A DNA stretch of 64,000 nucleotides from Thioalkalivibrio sulfidiphilus HL-EbGr7 (GTDB lineage Bacteria; Pseudomonadota; Gammaproteobacteria; Ectothiorhodospirales; Ectothiorhodospiraceae). The stretch covers positions 806,001 to 870,000 of the forward strand of contig NC_011901.1 of the NCBI RefSeq assembly GCF_000021985.1, given 5' to 3'. The notes beneath the pieces are model-generated. The model was not told where the DNA came from and did no database searches. It worked only from the letters and a program-made list of their open reading frames with translations. The translations under genes and the position numbers were made by a program. Below are positions 50,358 to 57,957 of this stretch, in pieces. The stretch's first letter is position 1; each line of letters starts with the position of its first letter.

Positions 50358-52357
50358 GGCGTGGCTTCAATTGACAGGTTTGACATGTCTTCAAGGATCC
50401 GCTGTCTGAGCGATGCCTTTTCCCGCTCATAGTATCCGGACTGCAGGATATATTGCCTGCGAAGTCCGTCAATTGACCAGCGCGTGCCCGGGGTGCGAGA
50501 TGATTCGACGTCCATATCAAGCAGTGACAGTGCAAGCTGATATGCGTCATAGCTGGCCAGCAAGGCGGCATTAGCCAGCAGAATGCCTGTGTCTGGGGTG
50601 CTCGTGAGGCTTTCCCTGAATCTCTGGAATGCCTGCTCCGGTTCGCCCAGCATGAGGTGGGCGTGGCCCGCACGCTGGTGTAGCGCGGTTGTGAAGGTGG
50701 GGGGTATGCCCGGCAGGGTTCCCAGACGATCGATGAGTTCAAGTCCCTGCCCGGGGCCGGTGTGGCCATGGCAGTGGCCGACCAGCATGAAATCGACGAA
50801 TTGCGTCAACTGCTCGCGTGCCACCACCCCGAGGCGGGGGCCATGGGTCAGACTCTGTTCGATATGTGCGATTGATGTGCTCGGGTCGAGGCCCAGGCGA
50901 CAATCCAGCACAACGCGTTGAAGCATCCAGGGCAGGCCATCGGGTGCCAATTCCATGGCCCGATCGTTGAGGCGAATGGCCTCCTCCAGGTTGCCGGTTT
51001 CCAGCCAGCGTCCAGCCAGGTAGTGCTGCGCTCGGGCCGACTGAGGGTTCACCTGCGACCATTTAAGGGCCTGCTGGAAAGGCTTTCCCCACAGATCCGC
51101 ACGCATGTATGTCAAGGTCGACAGGGTCAATACGAGACCGACCGCAATGGCAAGACGTGTAGAGGATGCGGGCCAGCGGGACTGAACCAGGAACATCGCC
51201 ACGGGCAGTCCCAACAGGGCCGCAGGCAGGTAGTTGCGGTGCTCGAAATACAGTTCGAGTTGGAGAAAGGTGGACTCCAGCAGGTGTCCTGCCATGAAAA
51301 AAAGAACCGCCAGTGCCAGGGCAGGCCATCGTGTGCGCCACAGGAATGCGAACACCGTCAGGCCAAGGAGCGTCGCCCAGGCAACCAGAGCCAAGAGTAT
51401 CGAAGCGGGATCACCGGGTACGGAAATGTGGTCGTTGAACAGTCCACCTGGATAGGGGCGGGGAATGAAGATGTGGCGAAGGTACTCCCAGAGGATCAGC
51501 CCCTGGCCCAGGAGTCTCTCACCCGGGGTAAAGCTGCGGATACCTGGATCGGCTGAGAAAAGCGCCGGCAGTCCCTGTGCCATGTAGAGTGCCAGCGCGG
51601 CCACAGGTACGCCCAGGAGGAAGGCCCGCCACCAGAGGAAGGCACGGGTCGCAGTGCGCTTGTGCCTTCGTTCGTAAGCGGCCAGCACCGTGATCTCCAC
51701 CGTGATGGCCAGCAGTGGCAGCAGGACGCCGTTTTCCTTGGATAGTATGGCCAGCAGGCCAAGAAGTCCGATGGCGGTTGCGCTGTTCAGCAGCACGCCA
51801 GCACTCAAGGCTGGTGGATACTTGAGCCGGGTTCGAACATACAGCCAGAGCCCCAGCAGCACGAACAGGGTGGACAACTGGGCCATACGCTGAACCGCGT
51901 AGAGCGTGGTGGAGACCCAGAGCGGGTGCAGTAACCACAGGGCGGTGGTGAGCAGGGCGACCTGTATGGCATGTCTGCTTTCGAGGTCCATGGCCCGGGT
52001 GACCTGGCGTACGAAGCCGTACAGCGCCAGCCCGGTGAGAAGGTGAACGATCAGATTTGTGCGCTTGAAGGGCCAGGGGTCCGCAGGCCAGTTCCTGGCG
52101 TCCAGCAGGAATGACAGCGTCGAGACGGGCCTGCCTGTGGGTCCGGAAAACCCGGACAAGAGGTACAACCAGAGGGCCTCCCAGTTGTCGATGCGTCCGT
52201 AATAGCCCAGCACGGCCAGGTTGCTGATATCGTCGAACAGAAAGGCGCCAGACAGGCCGGGCCAGTAGACCACGCAGGTCAGCAGTAGCAGCAGGCCGAT
52301 TGCCATCGCTGCCTGTGTTCTCGGTCGTTCCAGTACCTTGAAAAAAGCCGCCTTCAT
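50354..52357 (-). CDS. GT-C-like polytopic membrane protein with C-terminal helical repeats (paralogue 2)
   Basis: The protein has 667 residues. About eleven membrane helices cover residues 15-440. An acidic pair FDD follows the first helix (VYWPGLSGAFLFDDISN), as in GT-C glycosyltransferases that use a polyprenyl-phosphate sugar. Further blocks are RPVSTLSFLLDA, TNLIVHLLTG, TLYAVQRMAQLSTLF, LSKENGVLLPLLA and the loop ELYFEHRNYLPAALLG. The C-terminal 220 residues are TPR-like (ARAQHYLAGRWLETGNLEEAI, HAHLMLGEPEQAFQRF) and probably periplasmic. It shares the same order of motifs with the gene at 52354, so the two are a tandem duplication. It is a candidate protein O-glycosyltransferase of TMTC-like architecture; function is inferred. 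Confidence 0.78.
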   Translation of the reverse strand: MKAAFFKVLERPRTQAAMAIGLLLLLTCVVYWPGLSGAFLFDDISNLAVLGYYGRIDNWEALWLYLLSGFSGPTGRPVSTLSFLLDARNWPADPWPFKRTNLIVHLLTGLALYGFVRQVTRAMDLESRHAIQVALLTTALWLLHPLWVSTTLYAVQRMAQLSTLFVLLGLWLYVRTRLKYPPALSAGVLLNSATAIGLLGLLAILSKENGVLLPLLAITVEITVLAAYERRHKRTATRAFLWWRAFLLGVPVAALALYMAQGLPALFSADPGIRSFTPGERLLGQGLILWEYLRHIFIPRPYPGGLFNDHISVPGDPASILLALVAWATLLGLTVFAFLWRTRWPALALAVLFFMAGHLLESTFLQLELYFEHRNYLPAALLGLPVAMFLVQSRWPASSTRLAIAVGLVLTLSTLTYMRADLWGKPFQQALKWSQVNPQSARAQHYLAGRWLETGNLEEAIRLNDRAMELAPDGLPWMLQRVVLDCRLGLDPSTSIAHIEQSLTHGPRLGVVAREQLTQFVDFMLVGHCHGHTGPGQGLELIDRLGTLPGIPPTFTTALHQRAGHAHLMLGEPEQAFQRFRESLTSTPDTGILLANAALLASYDAYQLALSLLDMDVESSRTPGTRWSIDGLRRQYILQSGYYEREKASLRQRILEDMSNLSIEATP

Positions 52358-54300
52358 GGCCGGGAGTCCCTGTGGTTGGCGGCGCGAGTTGCCAGCGCCA
52401 GACGGTGATCAAGATCTGCGATCAGGTCGTTCAGGCGCCCAAGGCTGTTCAACTCCTGCAGTCTCTCCAGGCTGACATGCGCTTCGGATAATTGCCCCAT
52501 GAGAATCTGATATTGGATGAGGTGTGCCCATCGAAGCGATGACCTTGGCGCAAGGGCCACTGCTCTGTGCAGGTATTTGCCCGCCTCTTCTGCTTCTCCA
52601 GCGACATTGAGCAGGTAGTTGGCCAGGAGGGTGGCGAGGATGGCACGTCGTGGATGGTGCGAATAGGCTTCCCGGATGAGGCGGCCGAGTTCTTCTGTAT
52701 CAACGCGGATCACGCCGGAGGCCTGTGCGTCCACCAGGCGGCGCAGTGCGCTGAGGTCCTGGGCTGACAGCGGGTTTGTACGCACGTACTCCCGCATGTC
52801 ATCCCACCATTGGGGGTTGACCGGCAGCCCGTGTTTCCCGTGTTCGAAGACCAGCGCCTGCAACGGGGTGAGGGTGCTGTTGGGCAGGCTGGCGGCATAG
52901 GCGAAGGAGGCCATGGCCTGGGAGAACTGGATGGAATTGGCGTCCGGGGCGATGATGGCGAGCACCATGCCCAGGTCATGATTGGCACGGGGGGATTCGC
53001 TCTGACGGGTGGCCTCGAAATAGGCCAGCTGGACCGGGTCTGACCATTCGTTGGCGCGCAGGAAGGTCAGAAAGCCATAGATCACGATCAAGCCGGTCGC
53101 CAGCGCCTGGCGGCCAAGGATCAGGGAATCCCCATCGCGGCCGGTGAACAGCAGGCCCAGCACCGCCAGAAAGACGCCCAGGGAGGGAAGGTAATTGCGA
53201 TGTTCGTAGACCATTTCCAGCGGCAAGGCCGTGGAGACCAAGAGGTGCATCGCGAAGAACCAGAGGATGCCCAGGGTGAGCAATGGCGCAGAACGGCGCA
53301 GTTTCAGCGTGCCGAGCAGGAGGCCTGCCAGCCCTGCCACGGCCAGCAGTGTGGTCCAGGGCTGGAAGAGACCCCGCACCACGGGAAATGAATCATGGTA
53401 CAGGGTCAGGGCGCCGGGGGAGGGGGCGACGATCCAGTAGAGGTAATGCCAGAGCACGTGGGCCTGGGTCCAGAGCCTTTCTTCCAGGGTGAAGGGACGG
53501 TGGGCATAGGCACTGCCGGAGAGTATCCCGGGCAGATAGAGCAACAGGGCAGCAATGCCGGGCAGTACCAGTATCAGGCCGTAGAGTCTCAGCAGATGCT
53601 TGCGCATGATGGGGTTGTCCTTGCCGAGGCCGAACAGCAGCCACTCGATAAGCAAGGCGTACAGCGGGAGCATCACTGCCGTCTCCTTGGCGAGCACGCC
53701 GAGTCCACCGCCGAAGCACAATCCGCCCAGCAGCCATGACCAGCCCCGGCGGGCTTGTCCCTGGTCCACCAGGTTGCGGCCGTGCACGTAGGCGAGCAGC
53801 CCTGCCAGCATGAACAGCGTGGCCAGGCTCTCCATGCGCTGCACCACATACAGCACGCCTGTCAGGTTGATCGGGGCCAGTGCCCAGGCGGTGGCCACCA
53901 GCAGGGCAAGGGTCTGCGGAGATACCAGCAGTCGGACGCGCTCGGGATGGCGGGATTGCAGTCCGCTGATCAGGGCGCGAAGCAGCAGGAAGCCGAGCAG
54001 GGTGTTGACGACGTGGATCAGCAGGTTCGTCAACTTCATGGGAAAGGGGGCGAGCCCGAAAAAATGCCGTTCCAGGGCGAAACTCGCCATGCTCAGGGGG
54101 CGGGACAGGGGGCCCGAGCCGCTGGAGAAGGCGGCGCTCGCCAGTGCTCCCGGGGTCAGGTGCTCCATGCGGATGTTGTCGTTGTGCACGATGTTGGGAA
54201 AGTCATCGAACACGTAGCCGCCCGAGAGGCCCGGCCAGTAGACCAGGAGGATCAGCAGGCAAATCAGCGGGAGGAGCAGTGTCGGGCTGCGCAAGGCCAT
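52354..54300 (-). CDS. GT-C-like polytopic membrane protein with C-terminal helical repeats (paralogue 1)
   Basis: The protein has 648 residues from the ATG at 54300 (MALRSPTLLLPLICLLIL). The open frame to 54465 runs through the pilA terminator and is rejected. The motifs match its neighbour: VYWPGLSGGYVFDDFPNI, RPLSMASFAL, KLTNLLIHVVNT, VLYVVQRMESLATLF, LAKETAVMLPLYAL, EMVYEHRNYLPSLG. The C-terminal helical repeats (AILATLLANYLLNVAGEAEEA) resemble TPRs. The FDD acidic pair in the first periplasmic loop fits a GT-C catalytic site. It lies just after the pilA terminator in the same direction, and overlaps paralogue 2 by four bases. PilA is an obvious acceptor to test. Confidence 0.78.
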   Translation of the reverse strand: MALRSPTLLLPLICLLILLVYWPGLSGGYVFDDFPNIVHNDNIRMEHLTPGALASAAFSSGSGPLSRPLSMASFALERHFFGLAPFPMKLTNLLIHVVNTLLGFLLLRALISGLQSRHPERVRLLVSPQTLALLVATAWALAPINLTGVLYVVQRMESLATLFMLAGLLAYVHGRNLVDQGQARRGWSWLLGGLCFGGGLGVLAKETAVMLPLYALLIEWLLFGLGKDNPIMRKHLLRLYGLILVLPGIAALLLYLPGILSGSAYAHRPFTLEERLWTQAHVLWHYLYWIVAPSPGALTLYHDSFPVVRGLFQPWTTLLAVAGLAGLLLGTLKLRRSAPLLTLGILWFFAMHLLVSTALPLEMVYEHRNYLPSLGVFLAVLGLLFTGRDGDSLILGRQALATGLIVIYGFLTFLRANEWSDPVQLAYFEATRQSESPRANHDLGMVLAIIAPDANSIQFSQAMASFAYAASLPNSTLTPLQALVFEHGKHGLPVNPQWWDDMREYVRTNPLSAQDLSALRRLVDAQASGVIRVDTEELGRLIREAYSHHPRRAILATLLANYLLNVAGEAEEAGKYLHRAVALAPRSSLRWAHLIQYQILMGQLSEAHVSLERLQELNSLGRLNDLIADLDHRLALATRAANHRDSRP

Positions 54301-54325
54301 GTCTTTGGGCGTTTCCGGTTCCTGG

Positions 54326-54357
54326 AAAAAAAACACCCCGCAGGGCGGGGTGTTTTT
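54326..54357 (-). terminator. pilA terminator
   Basis: The stem ACACCCCGC/GCGGGGTGT-like is flanked by five A before and eight T after on the minus strand. It lies 28 bases after the pilA stop and before the GT-C-like gene, and may allow partial read-through into the glycan operon. The A/T runs on both sides make it usable in either direction. Confidence 0.9.
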
Positions 54358-54385
54358 AGTACAAGCCTGGTACGGCTGGCAAGGA

Positions 54386-54832
54386 TTAGTTGCGGCAGCT
54401 GTTGGGCAGGTACTTGTTGGGCATGTTGGTGCCGGGACGGCAGGTCCAGGCCAGGCTGCCCGCACTGGTGGTGGCGGAGAATTCCAGGGTGCTGTTCAGA
54501 ATGTTGCTGTTGGCGTTGTTGCCGTAAGTGACGACAATCACGCCAGAAGTGGTGCCGGCGTCAACGCTAACAACGTAGGAGCCAGCGATATCGGTGGGGT
54601 CTTCCAGACCATAGGATTCGTTGGTGGAGGCGAAGGCACCGCGGTCATTGTAGAACTCGGCCATGGCGGTACGGGCGCCGGAGGCCAGGGACATACCCTC
54701 GGACACCTGGGCGCGGATGGTGTAGTCCTGGTAGGCGGGCAGCGCGATGGCGGCCAGGATGCCGATGATGGCCACCACGATCATCAGTTCGATCAGGGTG
54801 AAGCCCTGCTGTACTTTCTTCATGCTCTGCAT
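54386..54832 (-). CDS. pilA: type IV major pilin
   Basis: PilA is the structural subunit of the type IV pilus. It has 148 residues from the ATG at 54832 ([10 protein letters not shown]), preceded by AGGAGA; ATG 54823 is also possible. The short basic leader ends in G and is followed by [27 protein letters not shown], the class III signal cut by PilD between G and F, with the conserved Glu at mature position 5. The C-terminal disulfide loop runs from the Cys in AWTCRPG to the Cys in PNSCRN. The C-terminus is Asn, not Ser, so a PilO/TfpO-type C-terminal serine modification is not expected. Ser/Thr-rich stretches such as SATTSAGS offer other O-glycosylation sites. Confidence 0.95.
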   Translation of the reverse strand: MQSMKKVQQGFTLIELMIVVAIIGILAAIALPAYQDYTIRAQVSEGMSLASGARTAMAEFYNDRGAFASTNESYGLEDPTDIAGSYVVSVDAGTTSGVIVVTYGNNANSNILNSTLEFSATTSAGSLAWTCRPGTNMPNKYLPNSCRN

Positions 54833-54896
54833 GGTGTATCTCCTTGAGGGGCGGATGTTCGTTGTTCGGAACGTGAGTGTTCTCGCGTGCAAATTA

Positions 54897-54912
54897 TGCA
54901 GATGTCGTGCCA
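54897..54912 (-). promoter_or_regulatory. sigma54 promoter of pilA
   Basis: On the minus strand TGGCACGACATCTGCA (54912 to 54897) matches the -24/-12 consensus TGGCAC-N5-TTGC with a single difference. Transcription would start near 54886, giving a leader of about 55 bases before the ATG. pilA of Pseudomonas is controlled by sigma54 and the PilS/PilR system, so the same is likely here. Confidence 0.88.
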
Positions 54913-54986
54913 GGGCGGCAATCTGGGACGGGTGGTCGAGATGGGGAGACGAGTGGTCGTGCTCTTGACGAAGGCGCGATGGGGGG

Positions 54987-55073
54987 TGACAAAAGTTGTC
55001 AATCCGGCTGACGTGGACTGTCAGGGCCTGTTGAGAGGGTCCTGGTCGTGCACAGTTGCCTCGTGAAATGTCA
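54987..55073 (-). promoter_or_regulatory. candidate activator (PilR-type) sites upstream of pilA
   Basis: TGACAAAAGTTGTCA (54987-55001) is a palindrome with 6-base arms about 75 bp upstream of the sigma54 promoter. TGTCA recurs at 55019-55023 and 55069-55073. PilR of Pseudomonas recognises TGTC-type repeats at a similar distance. No gene is seen in this 300-base interval between pilA and nadC. Confidence 0.45.
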
Positions 55074-55132
55074 GGTCAAGTGAGTATTCCGGGGTGGGTG
55101 TCTGGCCACGCCGTCACTCGGCTGAGACCGAA

Positions 55133-55990
55133 TTACTCAAACCGCATCGACAGGTCCACCGCCACCACGTCCTTGGTGATCGACCCCACCGAGATGTAGT
55201 CCACCCCGGTTTCGGCGATGGCCTTGACCGTGTCCAGACTGACCCCACCGGAGGCCTCGAGCTTCACCCGGCCCGCCACGCGGCCAACCGCTTCGCGCAT
55301 GCGCTCCAGGGGGAAGTCGTCGAGCATGATGACGTCCGCGCCGGCGGCCAGGGCCTGGTCGACCTCGTCCAGGGTCTCGGTCTCCACCTCCACCATCAGG
55401 CCGGGGGCCGTCCGGCGGGCGGTCTCCACGGCGGCGGCGATGGAGCCGGCGGCGTGGATGTGGTTTTCCTTGATGAGCACGGCGTCGTAGAGACCCAGGC
55501 GGTGGTTGCGGCCGCCGCCGCAGGCGACGGCGTATTTCTGGGCCACCCGCAGGCCGGGGAGGGTCTTTCGGGTGTCCAGGATCCGGGCGCCGGTGCCGGC
55601 CGCGGCGTCCACGTAGGCGCGGGTGGCGGTGGCGGTGGCGGAGAGTAATTGCAGGAAATTCAAGGCAGTACGCTCGCCGGTGAGCAGGGCCCTGGCGGGG
55701 CCGCGTAGGGAGCAGAGGCGGGTGTCGGCCTCGACCTGCTCGCCCTCGGCCACGTGCCAGCCCACCACCACCCGCGGGTCCAGCTGGGCGAAGGCCTCGT
55801 CGAACCAGGCGCTGCCGCAGACCACCGCCGGGACCCGGCACAGCACGTGGGCGTGGGCGATGGCGTCCTCGGGGATCAGGGCGGCGGTGACGTCGCCGGA
55901 ACCCACGTCCTCGACCAGGGCGAGCCGAACCTGCTCGCGGATCAGCTCCGCGGACGGAGCGGCGGGGGGGCGGGTGTCGTGGTCGGCCAT
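55133..55990 (-). CDS. nadC: quinolinate phosphoribosyltransferase (decarboxylating)
   Basis: NadC turns quinolinate and PRPP into nicotinate mononucleotide in de novo NAD synthesis. It has 285 residues. Visible blocks are [74 protein letters not shown] (given here as a region near residues 135-175 with the basic TRKT and HR residues), [10 protein letters not shown] and the end [18 protein letters not shown]. It is next to pilA, the same order as in Pseudomonas. Confidence 0.95.
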   Translation of the reverse strand: MADHDTRPPAAPSAELIREQVRLALVEDVGSGDVTAALIPEDAIAHAHVLCRVPAVVCGSAWFDEAFAQLDPRVVVGWHVAEGEQVEADTRLCSLRGPARALLTGERTALNFLQLLSATATATRAYVDAAAGTGARILDTRKTLPGLRVAQKYAVACGGGRNHRLGLYDAVLIKENHIHAAGSIAAAVETARRTAPGLMVEVETETLDEVDQALAAGADVIMLDDFPLERMREAVGRVAGRVKLEASGGVSLDTVKAIAETGVDYISVGSITKDVVAVDLSMRFE

Positions 55991-56047
55991 CGGGGAATCC
56001 GGTTCAACGGGTGGAGCCTGATTGTAACGCGGGCGGGGAAAAACCGG

Positions 56048-56128
56048 TTCTCTCGCGAAGGCGCAAAGACGCGAAGAACAACTCAGGACGAAAGTTTTCT
56101 TGGCGTCTTCGCGTCTTGGCGAGAGAAA
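56048..56128. repeat. inverted repeat, CGAAGGCGCAAAGACGCGAAG word family, copy 1
   Basis: The left arm 56048-56076 and right arm 56099-56128 are complementary with a few mismatches (TTCTCTCGCGAAGGCGC versus its complement GGCGTCTTCGCGTC and so on). It is adjacent to a second element of the same family. Confidence 0.8.
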
Positions 56129-56159
56129 GCGCCCTTACTGCTCAATACAAAACCCTATG

Positions 56160-56235
56160 TTCTCGCAGAGGCGCGGAGACGCGGAGAACACCCTTATAAG
56201 GATTTTCCCTGCGCCTCCGCGTCTCCGCGAGAGAA
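56160..56235. repeat. inverted repeat, CAGAGGCGCGGAGACGCGGAG word family, copy 2
   Basis: The left arm 56160-56189 and right arm 56209-56235 are inverted copies sharing GCGCGGAGACGCGGAG and its complement, with an AT-rich loop CACCCTTATAAGGATT. Together with copy 1 it fills the nadC-symporter gap up to 11 bases before the symporter stop. Confidence 0.85.
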
Positions 56236-56246
56236 TCGCCTTTCGA

Positions 56247-57623
56247 TCAGATCTTGTCCTGATGCTCCCTGAAATACGTGTTCTTGAGCTTCACCGCCAC
56301 GCCGGCCAGCAGAATCAGGGCGATCAGGTTGGGGGCGGCCATGAGGATGTTGGTGATGTCGGAGAGGTTCCACACCAGTTCCAGGGACAGGGTGGCGCCG
56401 ACGACGATCAGCAGCACGAACACGATGCGGTAGGGCAGGACCGCCTTATCCCCGAACAGGAAGTAGGCGGCCCGGTCGCCGTAGTAGGACCAGGCAATCA
56501 TGGTGGAGAAGGCGAACAGCATGAGCCCGCCGCCCACCACCATGGCGCCGCCGCTGCCCAGGTTGATGGAGAAGGCATAGGCGGTGAGCGAGGCACCGCG
56601 CATCTCCTCGGGGGCGTCCAGGTAGGCGCCGGTGACCACGATGGCCAGGCCCGTGAGGGTGCAGATGATCAGGGTGTCGATGAAGGGTTCCAGCATGGCC
56701 ACCAGGCCCTCGCGAGTGGGTTCCTTCGTGCGGGCCGCAGCGTGGGCGATGGCGGAGCTGCCCAGGCCCGCCTCGTTGGAGAACAGGCCCCGGGCCACGC
56801 CGTAGCGGATCGCCTCGCCGATGGCGGCGCCGCCCACGGCCCAGGGGTTCAGGGCGTGGTTGAGAATCACTCCGAAGGCGGCGGGGATCTCGGTGAGGTT
56901 GCTCAGCAGGATGATGAGCGCGGCGCAGATGTAGAGCACTGCCATGAAGGGCACGATGGTGCTGGCCACTTTGGCGATGCGGGTGATGCCGCCGAGGATC
57001 ACCAGGCCCACCAGCAGGGCCATGCCGACACCCAGGAACAGGGCCGCGGTCTGGCGGCCCTCGGGGTTGTCATGCAGCTCCGGGAACAGGAACACCAGTC
57101 CGTCCACCACCGAGTTGGCCTGCACCATGTTGCCGATGCCAAAGGAGGCGATGAGCGCGAAGAAGGCGAACAGCCAGGCCATGCGCTTCATCTTCAGCCC
57201 GTGCAACAGGGTGTACATGGGGCCGCCGGCCACGGTGCCGTCGGGGCGGATCTCGCGGAACTTGAGGGCCAGGGTGGATTCGGTGAACTTGGTGGCCATG
57301 CCCACGAAGGCGGTGACCCACATCCAGAACAGGGCGCCGGGGCCGCCGAAGGCGATGGCGGTGGCCACACCGGCGATGTTGCCGGTGCCCACGGTGCCGG
57401 ACAGGGCCGTGGACAGGGCCTGGAAATGGGAGACCTGGCCGGGCTCGCCCGGGTGGGTGTACTTGCCCTGCACCAGGGCCACGCCGTGGCGGAAGCCGCG
57501 CAGCTGCACGAAGCCGAGGCGCAGGGTGAGATAGAGGCCCGTGCCCACCAGCAGCAACAGGGTGACGGGATTGCCCCAGAGAAAGCCTGCCAGCCTGCCG
57601 CTGGCCTCGGTCAGCCATTCCAT
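56247..57623 (-). CDS. alanine/glycine:cation symporter (AGCS family)
   Basis: The protein has 458 residues with about eleven membrane helices. It takes up alanine or glycine with sodium or protons. Family blocks are FQALSTALSGTVGTGNIAGVATAIAFGGPGALFWMW (here noted as the conserved segment near residues 68-104), GMATKFTESTLALKFRE, GGPMYTLLHGLKMK, FGIGNMVQANSVVDGL, and RGLFSNEAGLGSSAIAHAAA. The start ATG at 57623 is followed by a normal first helix. A weak minus-strand promoter (TTGTAA 57675-57670, TATAAC 57654-57649, 15-base spacer) is possible. It is divergent from the DUF1538 genes. Confidence 0.93.
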   Translation of the reverse strand: MEWLTEASGRLAGFLWGNPVTLLLLVGTGLYLTLRLGFVQLRGFRHGVALVQGKYTHPGEPGQVSHFQALSTALSGTVGTGNIAGVATAIAFGGPGALFWMWVTAFVGMATKFTESTLALKFREIRPDGTVAGGPMYTLLHGLKMKRMAWLFAFFALIASFGIGNMVQANSVVDGLVFLFPELHDNPEGRQTAALFLGVGMALLVGLVILGGITRIAKVASTIVPFMAVLYICAALIILLSNLTEIPAAFGVILNHALNPWAVGGAAIGEAIRYGVARGLFSNEAGLGSSAIAHAAARTKEPTREGLVAMLEPFIDTLIICTLTGLAIVVTGAYLDAPEEMRGASLTAYAFSINLGSGGAMVVGGGLMLFAFSTMIAWSYYGDRAAYFLFGDKAVLPYRIVFVLLIVVGATLSLELVWNLSDITNILMAAPNLIALILLAGVAVKLKNTYFREHQDKI

Positions 57624-57957
57624 CGTCCTGCGCCCCCAAGTGGCTGTTGTTATAAGCCAAAAAAATAAGTTACAAAAACAAAGGTATAGCGGATTTCGGT
57701 AATTTCACCCTGTCTATTGTATCGGGGTGCCTCTTTCAGGATTCGTGAGTACGCATCTTGAGGGCCCATGTCCGGGCTTTCGGCATCAAATTTTCACAAT
57801 AGCTCGCTTTTGACCTTGATTTGCGACTTGATAGCACAAATCCGAGTGTCCAACCTGGGCGCTCAGAAGAATGAGAGGCGCTTTAATACGCATACCGAGG
57901 GTGGGAAGCGCGCCCACTCAATCGAGACAGTTGATGCCACGAAGACGGAGCCGAGGT
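57624..57957. other. intergenic region between the symporter and the first DUF1538 gene
   Basis: It is AT-richer than the flanks. Besides the possible symporter promoter at 57649-57675 and a TTGACC at 57810 without a good -10, I see no gene, RNA or repeat. The first DUF1538 frame is open from 57871, but the conserved protein starts at 57958. Confidence 0.45.

Noticed and set aside
52354-54300. O-antigen ligase / PilO-type assignment for the GT-C-like proteins
   Set aside because: The Wzy_C-type periplasmic loop motifs are not visible; the conserved FDD and EHRNYLP blocks point to a different GT-C-like family.
54300-54465. N-terminal extension of the first GT-C-like protein
   Set aside because: It reads through the pilA terminator and end of pilA in an antisense-like, Pro/Thr/Cys-rich stretch; the signal-anchor-like start is at 54300.
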